Assembly (NCBI GenBank): GCA_913062955.1 | Contig: CAJXZP010000019.1 | Location: forward strand, 1-60,874 | DNA: 60,874 bases | Origin: an uncultured Flavobacteriales bacterium | GTDB taxonomy: Bacteria; Bacteroidota; Bacteroidia; Flavobacteriales_G; Salibacteraceae | Direction: 5' to 3' | Shown here: positions 9,301 through 16,861 of the stretch, one piece after another | How the letters are laid out: every line of letters begins with the position of its first letter | How positions within the stretch are numbered: position 1 is the stretch's first letter | Program-made: the position numbers and the translations under genes | Notes under the pieces: generated by a model | What the model was told of the DNA's origin: nothing | Seen by the model: only the letters and a program-made list of their open reading frames with translations | Databases searched by the model: none

Positions 9301-11098
9301 TAATTCCACTACGGGAACGGATGTATTGACCGCTTGTGATTCCTTAACATGGATAGATGGCGTAACGTATACCGGAAGTAATAATGCCGCTACGTATACA
9401 TTAACAAACACTTTAGGTTGTGATAGTGTAGTGACTCTAGATTTAACGATAACTAATTCCACTACAGGAACGGATGTATTGACCGCTTGTGATTCCTCAA
9501 CTTGGATAGATGGCGTAACATACACAGCAAGCAATAATACCGTTACGTATACATTAACAAACACTTTAGGTTGTGATAGTGTAGTGACCTTGGATTTAAC
9601 CATCCATAACTCCAATACCCAAACGGATGTTATTACCGCCTGTGATTCCTTAACTTGGATAGATGGCGTAACCTACACAGCAAGCAATAATGCCGTTACG
9701 TATACATTAACAAACACTTTAGGTTGTGATAGTGTAGTGACCTTGGATTTAACCATCCATAACTCCACTACCGGAACAGATGTTATTACGGGGTGTGATT
9801 CCTTAACATGGATAGATGGCGTAACGTATACGGCAAGTAATAATACCGCTACGTTTACATTAACCAACACTTTAGGATGTGATAGTGTAGTGACCTTGGA
9901 TTTAACCATCCATTATTCTTCTATGGGTATAGATGTAATCACTGCTTGTGATCGTTTGACTTGGATAAATGGAATTACGTATTATTCAGATAATAATACG
10001 GCCATAGACACTATTATGAATAGTTTAGGATGTGATAGTATAGTTACTTTAAACTTAACTATTCAAACGATTGATTCAACGGTGATTCAAAGTAACGATA
10101 CTTTAACAGCTGTTGAAATTGGCGCATCTTACCAATGGATGGATTGCACTACGAACACCCTAATTAATGGGGCCGTTTCCCAACAGTTTGTACCTACTGT
10201 AACTGGGACTTATAGGGTGGAGATTACCAAAGGGCTCTGTGTGGATTCATCTGCTTGTTTTCAGGTAATTGTATGCGTCAACGAAGCTTTATATTCCGTT
10301 ATAAATAATGGTGCAGGAAATTTCGATTTTACAGATGTATCGCTCGGATCGTACACACAAACCCATTGGTCTTTTGGAGACGGAGTGACTTCCATACTTA
10401 GTAACCCAAATCATGTATATCAAGCCAATGGCAATTACGTAGTGGTATTAACTATTAACGACTCATTAGCCAGTAATATATGTATGAGCTACTTTATGGA
10501 TACCATAAGTGTGACAGGTGTAGGTTCGTCTTTGGTATGTCAAGCGGGTTTCTCCGTGTATTTCGATACGACCGCTGGAACGGTTAATGTAGTGAATAGT
10601 TCCATGGGAAATAACTTGAGTTATTCCTGGGATTTTGGGGATGGAGCTTCATCTACCCAACAATTCCCTACACATAGTTACGCAAGCAATGGCCCATTTA
10701 ATTTGTGTTTAACCATTGATGATGGCAATGGATGTGTAGATACCTATTGTGATTCTATTTCTAGCCAAGGGATTTGGTTTAGAACCTCTGGATTTGATCT
10801 ACATGTGGAAGGGGCGGAACCGAATTCAATGACGAACGTGGAATTAACACAAAACCTGAACATCTACCCCAATCCAGTGCAGGATGAAGTCCATATTGAA
10901 ATGACTAATTGGCTAACAAATGGAGTGAATATCATCGTACGGGATATCACCGGAAAACTGATTTTCACACAAGAAGTAGCGCCCGTTTCAAACCAAGAAA
11001 CCATTTCCATTAACACTTCCAAATGGGCGAAGGGAACCTACTTTATCGAAGTAGGTGATGGCGTGAATGTGGTGATTGAAAAAATGGTGGTGCAGTAG
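6323..11098 (+). CDS. Large T9SS beta-helix/PKD surface adhesin
   Basis: About 1591 residues from the ATG at 6323. The frame is open from 6248, but only 6323 places a clean signal peptide (MKKILLFILLIASFSSQAQ) at the N-terminus. Domains in order are: a right-handed beta-helix of Chlamydia-PMP-like STISGNTA..GGGI repeats with Ser-rich linkers (about 40-590); a choice-of-anchor-Q-type stretch; four TSPSGNYVWTSSNTY modules; seven 51-residue WIDGVTYTASNN...GCDSVVTLDLTI modules (about 895-1245); an Ig-like segment; two PKD domains (WSFGDG, WDFGDG); and a type A sorting domain (about 1510-1591, IYPNPVQDEVHIEM). It is exported by Sec/T9SS by homology. Ligand unknown. The repeats are highly similar at DNA level, so copy number may vary. 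Confidence 0.9.
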   Translation: MKKILLFILLIASFSSQAQTTHTVTNTNDAGVGSLRAAADSTVAGDTIRFASSLIASGSDSIVLTTGEISFGNKGITIKGVYNITDTLFISGNNNSRIFSFDEAGRVSLDSLVLINGNGLGINSSSKQGGAIYIRNCTDTLFVVNSTISGNSIIPVNSNTSGGWGDDGGGIYSFNSPLSLINSTISGNTARGGGGIFSTSSVSITNSNILGNSAFTGGGVCSIISPIRILNSTISGNTATMSGGGIHSSSVSITNSTISGNSAYAGGGICSDPSYFSDSCSIMILSSTISGNSAYSTSGGGIYSSSFVYSSIMVKSSTISGNTAINAGGGIFSFSSLFSSVSIINSSILGNSLSAHYSTGGGICSQSAPTASSPSSSSYSSLVSIINTTISGNSAFDGGGVYSFSKSHSFSFPSSSSSSSSVSITSSTISGNTAIRTGGGIYCYSITGSSSFPVSSSVNVTNSTVSGNTASITGGGVMSYCILPASNLNSSATVMVTNSTIAGNIASLGEGIYCQSYGTSISQSFGLPNSSVITITSSIVTENGSNGSGIFSSHPPTITSNGYNIFSDIPTGVIGTDSTNITTAQLNLQVLAFNGGSTQTMLPAVGSIALDHGNPNDSSDAQNAPIVGTRNVGAAESCYASPSSINVTECSFYTVPSGNLSYTQSGIYKDTIITTCGADSVITINLTINSTTSIITEMACDSYTSPSGNYVWTSSNTYKDTIPNAVNCDSIITINLIINSTTAIITETACNSYTSPSGNYIWTSSNTYMDTIPNASNCDSIITIILTVNYPSTATVTVTACDSYTSPSGNYVWTSSNTYMDTIPNAANCDSIITINLTIKNFTTSTINETACNSYTSPSGNYVWTSSNTYLDTIPNAANCDSILIINLIINNSSQSTDILTACDSLLWIDGVTYTASNNTATYTLTNTLGCDSVVTLDLTIHNSSTGTDVLTACDSVIWIDGVTYTASNNTATYTLTNTLGCDSVVTLDLTITNSTTGTDVLTACDSLTWIDGVTYTGSNNAATYTLTNTLGCDSVVTLDLTITNSTTGTDVLTACDSSTWIDGVTYTASNNTVTYTLTNTLGCDSVVTLDLTIHNSNTQTDVITACDSLTWIDGVTYTASNNAVTYTLTNTLGCDSVVTLDLTIHNSTTGTDVITGCDSLTWIDGVTYTASNNTATFTLTNTLGCDSVVTLDLTIHYSSMGIDVITACDRLTWINGITYYSDNNTAIDTIMNSLGCDSIVTLNLTIQTIDSTVIQSNDTLTAVEIGASYQWMDCTTNTLINGAVSQQFVPTVTGTYRVEITKGLCVDSSACFQVIVCVNEALYSVINNGAGNFDFTDVSLGSYTQTHWSFGDGVTSILSNPNHVYQANGNYVVVLTINDSLASNICMSYFMDTISVTGVGSSLVCQAGFSVYFDTTAGTVNVVNSSMGNNLSYSWDFGDGASSTQQFPTHSYASNGPFNLCLTIDDGNGCVDTYCDSISSQGIWFRTSGFDLHVEGAEPNSMTNVELTQNLNIYPNPVQDEVHIEMTNWLTNGVNIIVRDITGKLIFTQEVAPVSNQETISINTSKWAKGTYFIEVGDGVNVVIEKMVVQ
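7561..7586 (+). repeat. TCA/TCT trinucleotide microsatellite encoding a poly-Ser tract
   Basis: An uninterrupted run of TCA then TCT codons inside the beta-helix part of the adhesin encodes consecutive serines. Similar shorter TCT/TTC-rich stretches recur at about 7430-7470 and 7680-7700. Slippage would change length in frame, not switch the gene off. Confidence 0.75.
9004..9930 (+). repeat. Tandem 153-bp (51-residue) coding repeats
   Basis: Six near-identical units of 153 bp, each with two Cys-Asp-Ser motifs (ACDS and GCDS), are followed by a diverged seventh. The period is visible from successive TGGATAGATGGCGTAAC starts (for example 9044 and 9197). The same module occurs in the genes at the left edge, 28.6 kb and 32.3 kb. 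Confidence 0.85.
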
Positions 11099-11277
11099 AT
11101 TTAGGATGGCTCTGAATCGTTGGATGGGGATAATGTATAAGCTAGCTTTAAAATAACCGAATAAAAACGAAAGTCAATTGAATGTACATTACCGAATATA
11201 GGGGAAACGTCCGGATGAAAATCTGCGGAAACTAGAGATTGTTTAATTTTGAATTTTTTGAGTAATTAAGAAAATCA

Positions 11278-11613
11278 ATGAACTATAATAACAAAACATT
11301 TAGACCCGTTCAAAACTCTGAAAACGGAGAAACAACGGAAGAAACTATTTTTGAATATAAACAAGAAGGAGAAATTTTGACTTCAGAATATAGTGGTGGT
11401 CAAATAAAACAAGGACATTTAATAGGGTTAGTAGACAAAAACGGAAATATAGAAATGAGTTACCACCAAATAAACACGCAGGGTGAGTTGATGACCGGAA
11501 TTTGTTTCTCAAAACCAGAAATTATGCAGAACGGGAAAATTAGGCTCTACGAAATATGGGAATGGACTTCTGGAGACCATTCAAAAGGGAATTCGATTCT
11601 AGAGGAAATTTAA
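11278..11613 (+). CDS. Small conserved beta-rich protein, function unknown
   Basis: 111 residues, soluble, with no signal peptide or membrane segment. The pattern (YSGGQIKQGHLIGLVDKNGNIEMSYH ... GKIRLYEIWEWTSGDH, motifs quoted in part) matches a small widespread family that databases often label N-acetylglutamate synthase. Nothing in the sequence supports that enzyme role: there is no GNAT loop and the protein is far too short. The repeated short strands suggest a small beta-sheet fold. It is the first + strand gene of the accessory cassette-like region, and an unusual hexamer-repeat region follows it. Confidence 0.7.
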   Translation: MNYNNKTFRPVQNSENGETTEETIFEYKQEGEILTSEYSGGQIKQGHLIGLVDKNGNIEMSYHQINTQGELMTGICFSKPEIMQNGKIRLYEIWEWTSGDHSKGNSILEEI

Positions 11614-11640
11614 TAAACGACTATCCTTTCTGCTGTTTTT

Positions 11641-12130
11641 CGTTAACTCTGACAATGACTATGACTATGACAATGACAATGACTCTGACGATGACCTTAA
11701 TTTTTCCGTTAATATTTAAAGGTTAATAGTTATTTAGAATACTCTTACACCGACTTTGACAATGAATCTGGCTATGGTCTTTTTTTTAGCCTTAGCCTTT
11801 GTTTTAGTTTTAGCTGTTAATAGTTAATGGTTAACAGTCAATAGTTATTTTGACGCTGACGCTGACGCTGACAATGACCTTGATTTTCCGTTAATGGTTA
11901 AAAGTTAACAGTTATTAATTATACTCTTCAATGACAATGAATCTGGTCTTAGTCTTAGTCCAAGTCATAGTCTTTTTTTTACCCTTAGCTTTTGTTTTAA
12001 TTTTAGCTGTTAATAGTTAACGGTCAGGAGTTAACAGTTCTTTATACTACTCTTACAATGACAATGAATCTGGCCTTTGTCTTAGTCCAAGTCTTAGTCA
12101 TAGTGTTTTTTTTCAGCCTTAGCTTTAGCT
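11641..12130. repeat. Composite hexamer/heptamer repeat region in a 679-bp gene-free spacer
   Basis: The spacer between 11613 and 12293 is low-complexity but ordered. Hexamer arrays of the form GACNNT occur at 11651-11696 and 11852-11879. The inverse form (GTCNNA) occurs around 11945-11980 and 12075-12105. A heptamer run of GTTAATA-like units begins at 11816. A larger unit (ACTCTTAC... GACAATGAATCTGG ... poly-T ... TTTTAGCTG) is repeated about three times, starting near 11740, 11920 and 12050. No promoter or RNA gene was recognised. Confidence 0.75.
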
Positions 12131-12292
12131 GTGAATTTTCATATTGAATTTGTGGCTTTTTTCTTTCCCATTTTTAGAATTACCCTCCACATATGAGACA
12201 GAACCGGATATTTCGACTTCTAAAATGTCCGTAAATAGGCTCTTTCTTGTGTCTGGCATAATTATGAAATACCCTGTAGGAAAATAGAAATT

Positions 12293-12487
12293 ATGAACGT
12301 ACTAAAAGAACAATTCAAACAAATGCTGAAAAGCAAATGCTTGTCAAAAGCAGAAAAAAAATACATCCTTAAAATCGTCAAAGATTTGATTAATAAACGA
12401 GAGATTATGGCTAGGAACCCAGTCAGCTTTATAGAGGATAGTGATTTTGGTCAAGATTTCAAATTAGATTCAATCACAGGTGGTTAA
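12293..12487 (+). CDS. Possible small protein, unknown
   Basis: 64 residues, strongly basic at the N-terminus (MNVLKEQFKQMLKSKC...) with an acidic C-terminus. The first 35 residues look amphipathic-helical. I recognise no family. It has an ATG start and same-strand placement like its neighbours, but no convincing ribosome site. It could be a chance ORF in AT-rich DNA. Confidence 0.35.
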   Translation: MNVLKEQFKQMLKSKCLSKAEKKYILKIVKDLINKREIMARNPVSFIEDSDFGQDFKLDSITGG

Positions 12488-12541
12488 CCCATTTTTTATT
12501 TCCTTTTACTGAAAATAAAGGACCCCAACATCGAAGTGAAT

Positions 12542-12740
12542 GGCTAGTTAATACTTCAGAATATGCGTTTTCAACGTGCATTCTTTGGAGTATTGATCGT
12601 GCTTAAATCACCGCATGAATATCCAGTGGAATAATTCAATTATTGGAGTAGGTGGCAAGTCCTTAAAAATTACACCATCGAATTAGGTACTTTTGCATCC
12701 GGAAAAACGAGAAGAAATATCTTGTTTTGTGCGAGTATGT
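12542..12740 (+). repeat. Recurrent intergenic element, copy 1 (all blocks present)
   Basis: Four ordered blocks shared with other spacers of this region: A GGCTAGTTAATACTTCAGAA (12542), B ATTGGAGTAGGTGG (12642), C GGTACTTTTG (12686) and D TTGTTTTGTGCGAGTAT (12722). C to D is 36 bp, the same spacing as in the copies at 13.6 and 16.8 kb. Block D lies 56 bases before the next start codon. The 290-bp spacer 12488-12777 contains nothing else recognisable. Confidence 0.65.
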
Positions 12741-12777
12741 AGCAGTTTTCGGTAATTAAGGCATAACAAACTAAATA

Positions 12778-13467
12778 ATGGATAGGGATATTAAATATAT
12801 AACTGAAAATTTTATTGACTCCAATATGGTCTGTGAAATATCACAGATTTCTCATCAAGAATTAGAAAAATTAATAACCGATAAATTAATTCCTAATAGT
12901 TCCTATGAGATTAACATGACCTATAAAATTAATTCGCCATTGGGGGATGAAAAGGTAATTTCGGAAGCCAAAAAATACTTTCCTAAAAGTGTGCTAAATT
13001 TAATACAGGAGAATACTAAACGAAGTTCATCTGAATTCAAAGAAGTGTTGAAAACGGAATTTATGGAAGCATTTATCCAAAATGCGAATAACCAATTCGC
13101 TTACGATGGCATTTTAAAGAAAAATGGAAGTGTAGACATGGAGAAGTTAACGATAGCATTCGAACAAGAATGGCAATACTATCTCCAAGGAATTTATGGA
13201 ATTTGTACGATCAACGGGACCGGGACAGAAATTGCGAAAAAGGAAATAGCCGTGAAACGATTAATGGCATTTAATAAAAAACATGGGGAGAACAAGTTGG
13301 TAGATAAGGATAAAGAAATGCTGCGTATTTTGAACGATGAGTTTAATGAAGTATCTAGTTTATTTGCACCCTATCAACGTATAAGTAGTAGTAGAGGGAA
13401 ATACCTGGACAAAATTTTGAAATTAAACGCCTTATCTGGATGGATTAAAAACTACGCTAACGACTAG
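12778..13467 (+). CDS. DUF6058 family protein
   Basis: 229 residues, predicted soluble. The N-terminal pattern (MDRDIKYITENFI.. followed by a coiled/helical segment), the central WQYYLQGIYGICTINGTG block and the C-terminal FNEVSSLFAPYQRISSSRGK block match DUF6058, an uncharacterised family that has been labelled a natural-product biosynthesis protein. I see no catalytic motif, and there is no biosynthetic cluster around it. It stands alone as a single-gene unit between two copies of the recurrent intergenic element; the stop codon overlaps block A of the following copy. Function unknown. Confidence 0.75.
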   Translation: MDRDIKYITENFIDSNMVCEISQISHQELEKLITDKLIPNSSYEINMTYKINSPLGDEKVISEAKKYFPKSVLNLIQENTKRSSSEFKEVLKTEFMEAFIQNANNQFAYDGILKKNGSVDMEKLTIAFEQEWQYYLQGIYGICTINGTGTEIAKKEIAVKRLMAFNKKHGENKLVDKDKEMLRILNDEFNEVSSLFAPYQRISSSRGKYLDKILKLNALSGWIKNYAND

Positions 13468-13679
13468 TTTCTACTTTAGAGGATGTTAAGTAATGGCCTT
13501 TTTTTTCTAGATGATCACTCCTGCTCCGAAATGAATATCGTGGGTATTAATCAAATTAGAGTGGTCGGCATAAATCAACGGTGTTATAAGTAGCCAATCC
13601 GTAGATTTTACAAAACTGGAAATAGGGGGCTTTTGCCTCTGGGATAACGAGATAAATGGTCTTGTTATTTGCGAGTATT
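13462..13679 (+). repeat. Recurrent intergenic element, copy 2
   Basis: Blocks: A GACTAGTTTCTACTTTAGAG (13462, overlapping the DUF6058 stop), B ATTAGAGTGGTCGG (13555), C GGGGCTTTTG (13626) and D TTGTTATTTGCGAGTAT (13662). C to D is again 36 bp, and A to B is 93 bp. D lies 62 bases before the next start. Confidence 0.6.
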
Positions 13680-13723
13680 ATTAAGGAAAAAAAATTAAAC
13701 CGTAAACAACGCACAAAGCAAAT

Positions 13724-14068
13724 ATGGAAAAACGACTACAAATTTGGGGCCTATTGGCACTCTCGATGGCTTTTGGAAGTACCATATCCGGACAAACTAT
13801 TTACGAAGTCTCCTATGAATCGCAAGCGGACATTAAGGTGTTTGTGGTGGCGTACGAATCGCAATGCGACCTGAAAGTATTCAAAGTAAAGTATGCGTCA
13901 CAAGCAAACGAAGAGGGGCTATGGTACGTAGTTGCATATGAATCCCAAGCGGATAAAACAATCTACTTTGTAGATTATGAGTCGCAAGCTGATCTCAAAA
14001 TTTACTATGTAGATTATGAATCACAGGTAGGTTGGAGAAATAATTCGAAGGAGCATTTGTTGAAGTGA
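13724..14068 (+). CDS. DUF6150 / 7(1) septoil-knot-type repeat protein, secreted
   Basis: 114 residues with a signal peptide (MEKRLQIWGLLALSMAFGSTISG, partly quoted; cleavage near residue 23). Six repeats of about 12-15 residues follow, built on the motif (V/F)xxYESQAD (YESQAD, YESQCD, YASQAN, YESQAD, YESQAD, YESQVG). This pattern matches the small family whose predicted and later solved members form a 7_1 torus-knotted backbone (named septoil knot in Pfam, from memory). Biological function unknown. Envelope or extracellular location is inferred from the signal peptide. The chosen ATG (13724) gives the signal peptide; the longer frame starting upstream at 13656 is a different frame and is not used. 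Confidence 0.8.
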   Translation: MEKRLQIWGLLALSMAFGSTISGQTIYEVSYESQADIKVFVVAYESQCDLKVFKVKYASQANEEGLWYVVAYESQADKTIYFVDYESQADLKIYYVDYESQVGWRNNSKEHLLK

Positions 14069-14119
14069 CACCCAATTCTCCATAAAACAAACACCCTATG
14101 CAATGGCAACGTTTTTTAT

Positions 14120-14432
14120 ACCAAACGTTATACACGCTAATAAAACACACTTATGATAAACGAACTTCTTCGACATAAAGTATCCACTGTCCAATATTGA
14201 TTCGAAAAATCCGTATGAGATAGTCATGAAAAATTGGGGGAGTTTACTTATAGAAAAGGGAGTGAAAATCCCATGGGGACAAATGAAACATTGGAGTAGC
14301 GTGGGGGTGAAAAATACGGGGTGAAAATGCTGCCCCATTTAATTTATGTAACCGATTAAAGGGTACTTTGGCCGTCTTCAATTTTAAGGGGGAAACCTTG
14401 AAAGAAGCATTGTTTTGTGGGTATATATCTAG
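14120..14432 (+). repeat. Recurrent intergenic element, copy 3, with imperfect terminal inverted repeats
   Basis: This lies in the 391-bp gene-free spacer 14069-14459. Block A-like sequence is near 14177, B ATTGGAGTAGC at 14290, C GGTACTTTGG at 14362, D TTGTTTTGTGGGTATAT at 14410 (C to D 48 bp). The left end (AAACGTTATACACGCTAATA, about 14126) is roughly complementary to the right end around block D, so the element could fold back on itself. Confidence 0.55.
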
Positions 14433-14459
14433 GTACTCTATCATTCAATTAGAATACAA

Positions 14460-15020
14460 ATGGTAAATGAATTTGACATAACAGTACGAGAAATTCAATT
14501 AAAAGACATCGATCTAATAGCCGACTATTGGCTTGAATCGGAACCGGATTTTTTAGTTCAAATGGGAGTTGATTTAAACAAATTACCTACAAGAAAAGCA
14601 TTGAAAGAAATGCTTTCGGTACAATGCGCTAATCCATTGATGTACAAGAAGTCGTATGCTTTGATCTGGGAGCTTAACGGAGCCCAAGTTGGACACTCCA
14701 ATGTGAATCAAATCGAATTCGGTGAGGTAGCCACGATGCATTTACATTTATGGCAAGCAACAAATAGAAAAAAGGGAATGGGAACCGAATTGGTGAAAAA
14801 ATCAATCCCCTTTTATTTTGAGAGTTTAAAAATTAAAAAATTGATCTGTGAACCCTATGCTTTAAATCCGGCACCCAACGAAACCTTAAGAAAAGTAGGG
14901 TTTGAATTCCTAAAAAGACACCGGACGATTCCGGGCTCCTTAAATTTTGAGCAAGAAGTGAATCGTTGGGAATTAAGCCGAGAGAAGTATGAAAAAATGA
15001 GCGAAAGGCACTTAAAATAA
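14460..15020 (+). CDS. GNAT-family N-acetyltransferase (RimJ-like)
   Basis: 186 residues. The acetyl-CoA loop is NRKKGMGTE (102-110); the C-terminal block EPYALNPAPNETLRKVGFEF is typical of Acetyltransf_3/RimJ-type members, which acetylate protein N-termini, ribosomal proteins or small molecules. The acceptor here is unknown. It is a single-gene unit with recurrent elements on both sides. The ATG at 14460 is 50 bases after block D of the preceding element. Confidence 0.8.
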   Translation: MVNEFDITVREIQLKDIDLIADYWLESEPDFLVQMGVDLNKLPTRKALKEMLSVQCANPLMYKKSYALIWELNGAQVGHSNVNQIEFGEVATMHLHLWQATNRKKGMGTELVKKSIPFYFESLKIKKLICEPYALNPAPNETLRKVGFEFLKRHRTIPGSLNFEQEVNRWELSREKYEKMSERHLK

Positions 15021-15187
15021 AGGGCTTTAAAACGCATTTTATTCATTGGAGACGAAGGACCCCCACGATCAAATATCATCAATTTACACCTAATTTAACT
15101 TAGGAACCCGTTTCTAAAAACTAGAGGAATAATTGAGAGTTTAATTTTTTTAATGAAAAATGTCCTAGCTCCAATTACGATGCATAC

Positions 15188-15425
15188 GGCTAGTTTCTAC
15201 CTCAGAATATGCAAGGTCTCTTTTTTTCTTGTAGCCCCACTTGGATTCATAAACAAGTAGTACCTCCTTTTGAACATGTACTATGGGAGGAGGGTAAATC
15301 AGTAAATAACACAACAAGAAAAGCCTGCCATTGATTTTAGGGATCCGACAAAAGAGTCCTTTAAAAGACACTTTTCCGAAAGGATAATAAACCGCCAAAT
15401 AGAGGCTGTTTTGTGCGGATAATTG
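15188..15425 (+). repeat. Recurrent intergenic element, copy 4
   Basis: This sits in the 420-bp spacer 15021-15440. Block A GGCTAGTTTCTACCTCAGAA (15188) is followed after about 94 bp by a B-like TATGGGAGGAGGGTAA (15282). D is CTGTTTTGTGCGGAT (15406), then GTACGTTAGTAG directly before the next start. Block C is diverged. The rest of the spacer shows no gene. Confidence 0.55.
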
Positions 15426-15440
15426 TACGTTAGTAGTTCC

Positions 15441-15872
15441 ATGAAAAGAATCGAAAAAAATTTCGTTGAAAAAGATAAATTGGATATTGATAAATTAACA
15501 AATCGTTTCTTTGATTTATTTACCAATAAAGAGGACAGAATCCCAAATGTGGCGGATATAAAAAAACTCTTTATTAAAGAGGGGGTGATCATAAATAACA
15601 CTTCTGGTCAACCTTTGGTTTATGGTCTACAAGATTTCATTGCACCCAGAGAAAAAATACTGAAGGACGGAACATTAATGGAGTTTAGTGAATATGAAAC
15701 ATCCCATAAAACGGACGTATTTCAAAATATAGCCCAACGATTTTGTCGGTATAAAAAATCGGGGATTCTGAACGGAGAATTCTTTGAATCTGAAGGAATG
15801 AAAGCAATTCAATTCATTAAAATAGATACGCAATGGAAAATGGTCAGTGTCATCTGGAGTGATACAGATTAA
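15441..15872 (+). CDS. NTF2-like / SnoaL-type small protein
   Basis: 143 residues from ATG 15441; the frame is open from a TTG at 15423, but that codon lies within the end of the recurrent element, so the ATG is preferred. Helical N-terminus, then a pattern (TNRFFDLFTNKE ... ADIKKLFIKEGVIIN ... SEYETSHKTDVFQNIAQRF, quoted in part ... WKMVSVIWSD) that resembles the cone-shaped NTF2-like fold of DUF4440/SnoaL proteins. No catalytic residues are evident, so a ligand-binding or small-molecule-modifying role can only be guessed. Single-gene unit. Confidence 0.65.
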   Translation: MKRIEKNFVEKDKLDIDKLTNRFFDLFTNKEDRIPNVADIKKLFIKEGVIINNTSGQPLVYGLQDFIAPREKILKDGTLMEFSEYETSHKTDVFQNIAQRFCRYKKSGILNGEFFESEGMKAIQFIKIDTQWKMVSVIWSDTD

Positions 15873-16150
15873 ATACCACAGCCAATAAATCCAAGTAAAG
15901 CCAAATAAATCAAGTATCTCCAATTAACCAAAACCCATGGTTAGGTATCTCCAAATTTATTGCTCCGCAATAAATAGACCGGGTAACTTTAGTTCGTAAG
16001 CCGCAATAATCTTAATTTTATAGGATGGGGTAGATCAGACTCATTTGGAAATGAGCGAATTATTTAAATGGTATAGAGCTGTGATGCGTGTTTTTAAGAG
16101 GTTTCAAAACCCCATTGGTAAGTTCTCAGCGATAAGCAAAAAATGATGAA
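15873..16150. other. 278-bp spacer with small hairpins
   Basis: Contains a direct repeat (GTATCTCCAA twice, about 15930-15955), an 8-bp hairpin (ATTTATTG/CAATAAAT with loop CTCCG, about 15956-15976) and a 7-bp hairpin (CTCATTT/AAATGAG, about 16040-16055). A weak block-B-like GGGGTAGATC is near 16028. The full recurrent element is not recognisable. Confidence 0.45.
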
Positions 16151-16684
16151 ATGATAAAACAGATAGAATTTCCATCCAGAAATGAATATCCAATATATGC
16201 AGAAATGTATATGAAATTAGTCACTAAAGACGGTACACTTATTCAACAATTGAAATCTAGTTTGGAGAGAACGAAAGCTTTAATTAATGATTTACCGAAG
16301 GATAAACTGAATTATAGATACGCAAAAAATAAATGGTCCATAAAGGAAGTCTTGGTTCATATAATGGATGATGAAAGAATTTATGGATATAGAGCTCTTT
16401 GCTTTGCTAGAAATGATAAAACCAATCTTCCCGGGTTTGAACAAGAAGCGTATAATTATAACTCGGATTCCGCAGAGCGAAGCATCGAGAATATCATGGC
16501 GGAATATGAAGCATTAAGATTATCCACTATCGCTTTGTTTAATGGACTTTCAGATACGTCTCTAATGCGAATTGGAATTGCGAATGGGAATCCCGCAAGT
16601 GCCAGAGCATTAGGGTATCATATTCTTGGACACGAATTACATCATATTAAAATTATGGAAGATGTCTATTTAAAAAACACCTAA
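16151..16684 (+). CDS. DinB/YfiT-like putative metal-dependent enzyme
   Basis: 177 residues, four-helix-bundle family (DinB_2/DfsB type, unrelated to DNA polymerase IV despite the name). The metal triad is visible: His70 in VLVHIMDDER and His161/His165 in HELHHIKIM. Trp62 of NKWSIKEVLVH is also typical. Known relatives include bacillithiol and mycothiol S-transferases and damage-inducible proteins; the substrate here is unknown. The gene is a single unit; the stop is followed at once by sequence resembling the left end of the recurrent element. Confidence 0.8.
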   Translation: MIKQIEFPSRNEYPIYAEMYMKLVTKDGTLIQQLKSSLERTKALINDLPKDKLNYRYAKNKWSIKEVLVHIMDDERIYGYRALCFARNDKTNLPGFEQEAYNYNSDSAERSIENIMAEYEALRLSTIALFNGLSDTSLMRIGIANGNPASARALGYHILGHELHHIKIMEDVYLKNT

Positions 16685-16861
16685 TAACCAACACGCTATA
16701 AACAAGCAAACACTTAACCTTAATTATTATGCAGGTCTATTAATTGGACGAACTATGATGGAGGGGCTTTTGAAGGCAATCTATAAAGTATAAAAGCAGT
16801 GTTTTGTATGGATATAACTACTTTAGCAACCATTTATACACAACTTCAATCGAATATTTTG
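16685..16861 (+). repeat. Recurrent intergenic element, copy 5 (partial)
   Basis: Block C GGGGCTTTTG (16763) and D GTGTTTTGTATGGATATAAC (16799) are spaced 36 bp as in copies 1 and 2. Block A is absent. The left end (AACACGCTATAAACAAG, about 16690) loosely complements the D end. Because D is intergenic in the other copies, the GTG at 16799 is unlikely to be the start of the following gene. Confidence 0.5.

Noticed and set aside
9004-9909. Long minus-strand ORFs opposite the 153-bp repeats
   Set aside because: They are antisense shadows of the in-frame repeats in the adhesin, have no start context, and repeat with the same period.
11278-11613. N-acetylglutamate synthase assignment
   Set aside because: 111 residues with no GNAT or amino-acid-kinase motif; the label is a database habit for this family.
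12686-12738. Blocks C and D of the recurrent element as a standard -33/-7 promoter
   Set aside because: In copy 1 TACTTTTG fits TAnnTTTG, but the other copies do not, and the C-to-D distance (36 bp start to start) is too long for the consensus.
14096-14444. Two minus-strand ORFs in the spacer before the RimJ-like gene
   Set aside because: They overlap the recurrent element, have no homologue that I recognise, and are not open in the other copies.
16151-16684. DinB-family gene as a second DNA polymerase IV
   Set aside because: The protein is the four-helix metal-binding DinB/YfiT type; the shared name is historical, and there are no Y-family polymerase motifs.
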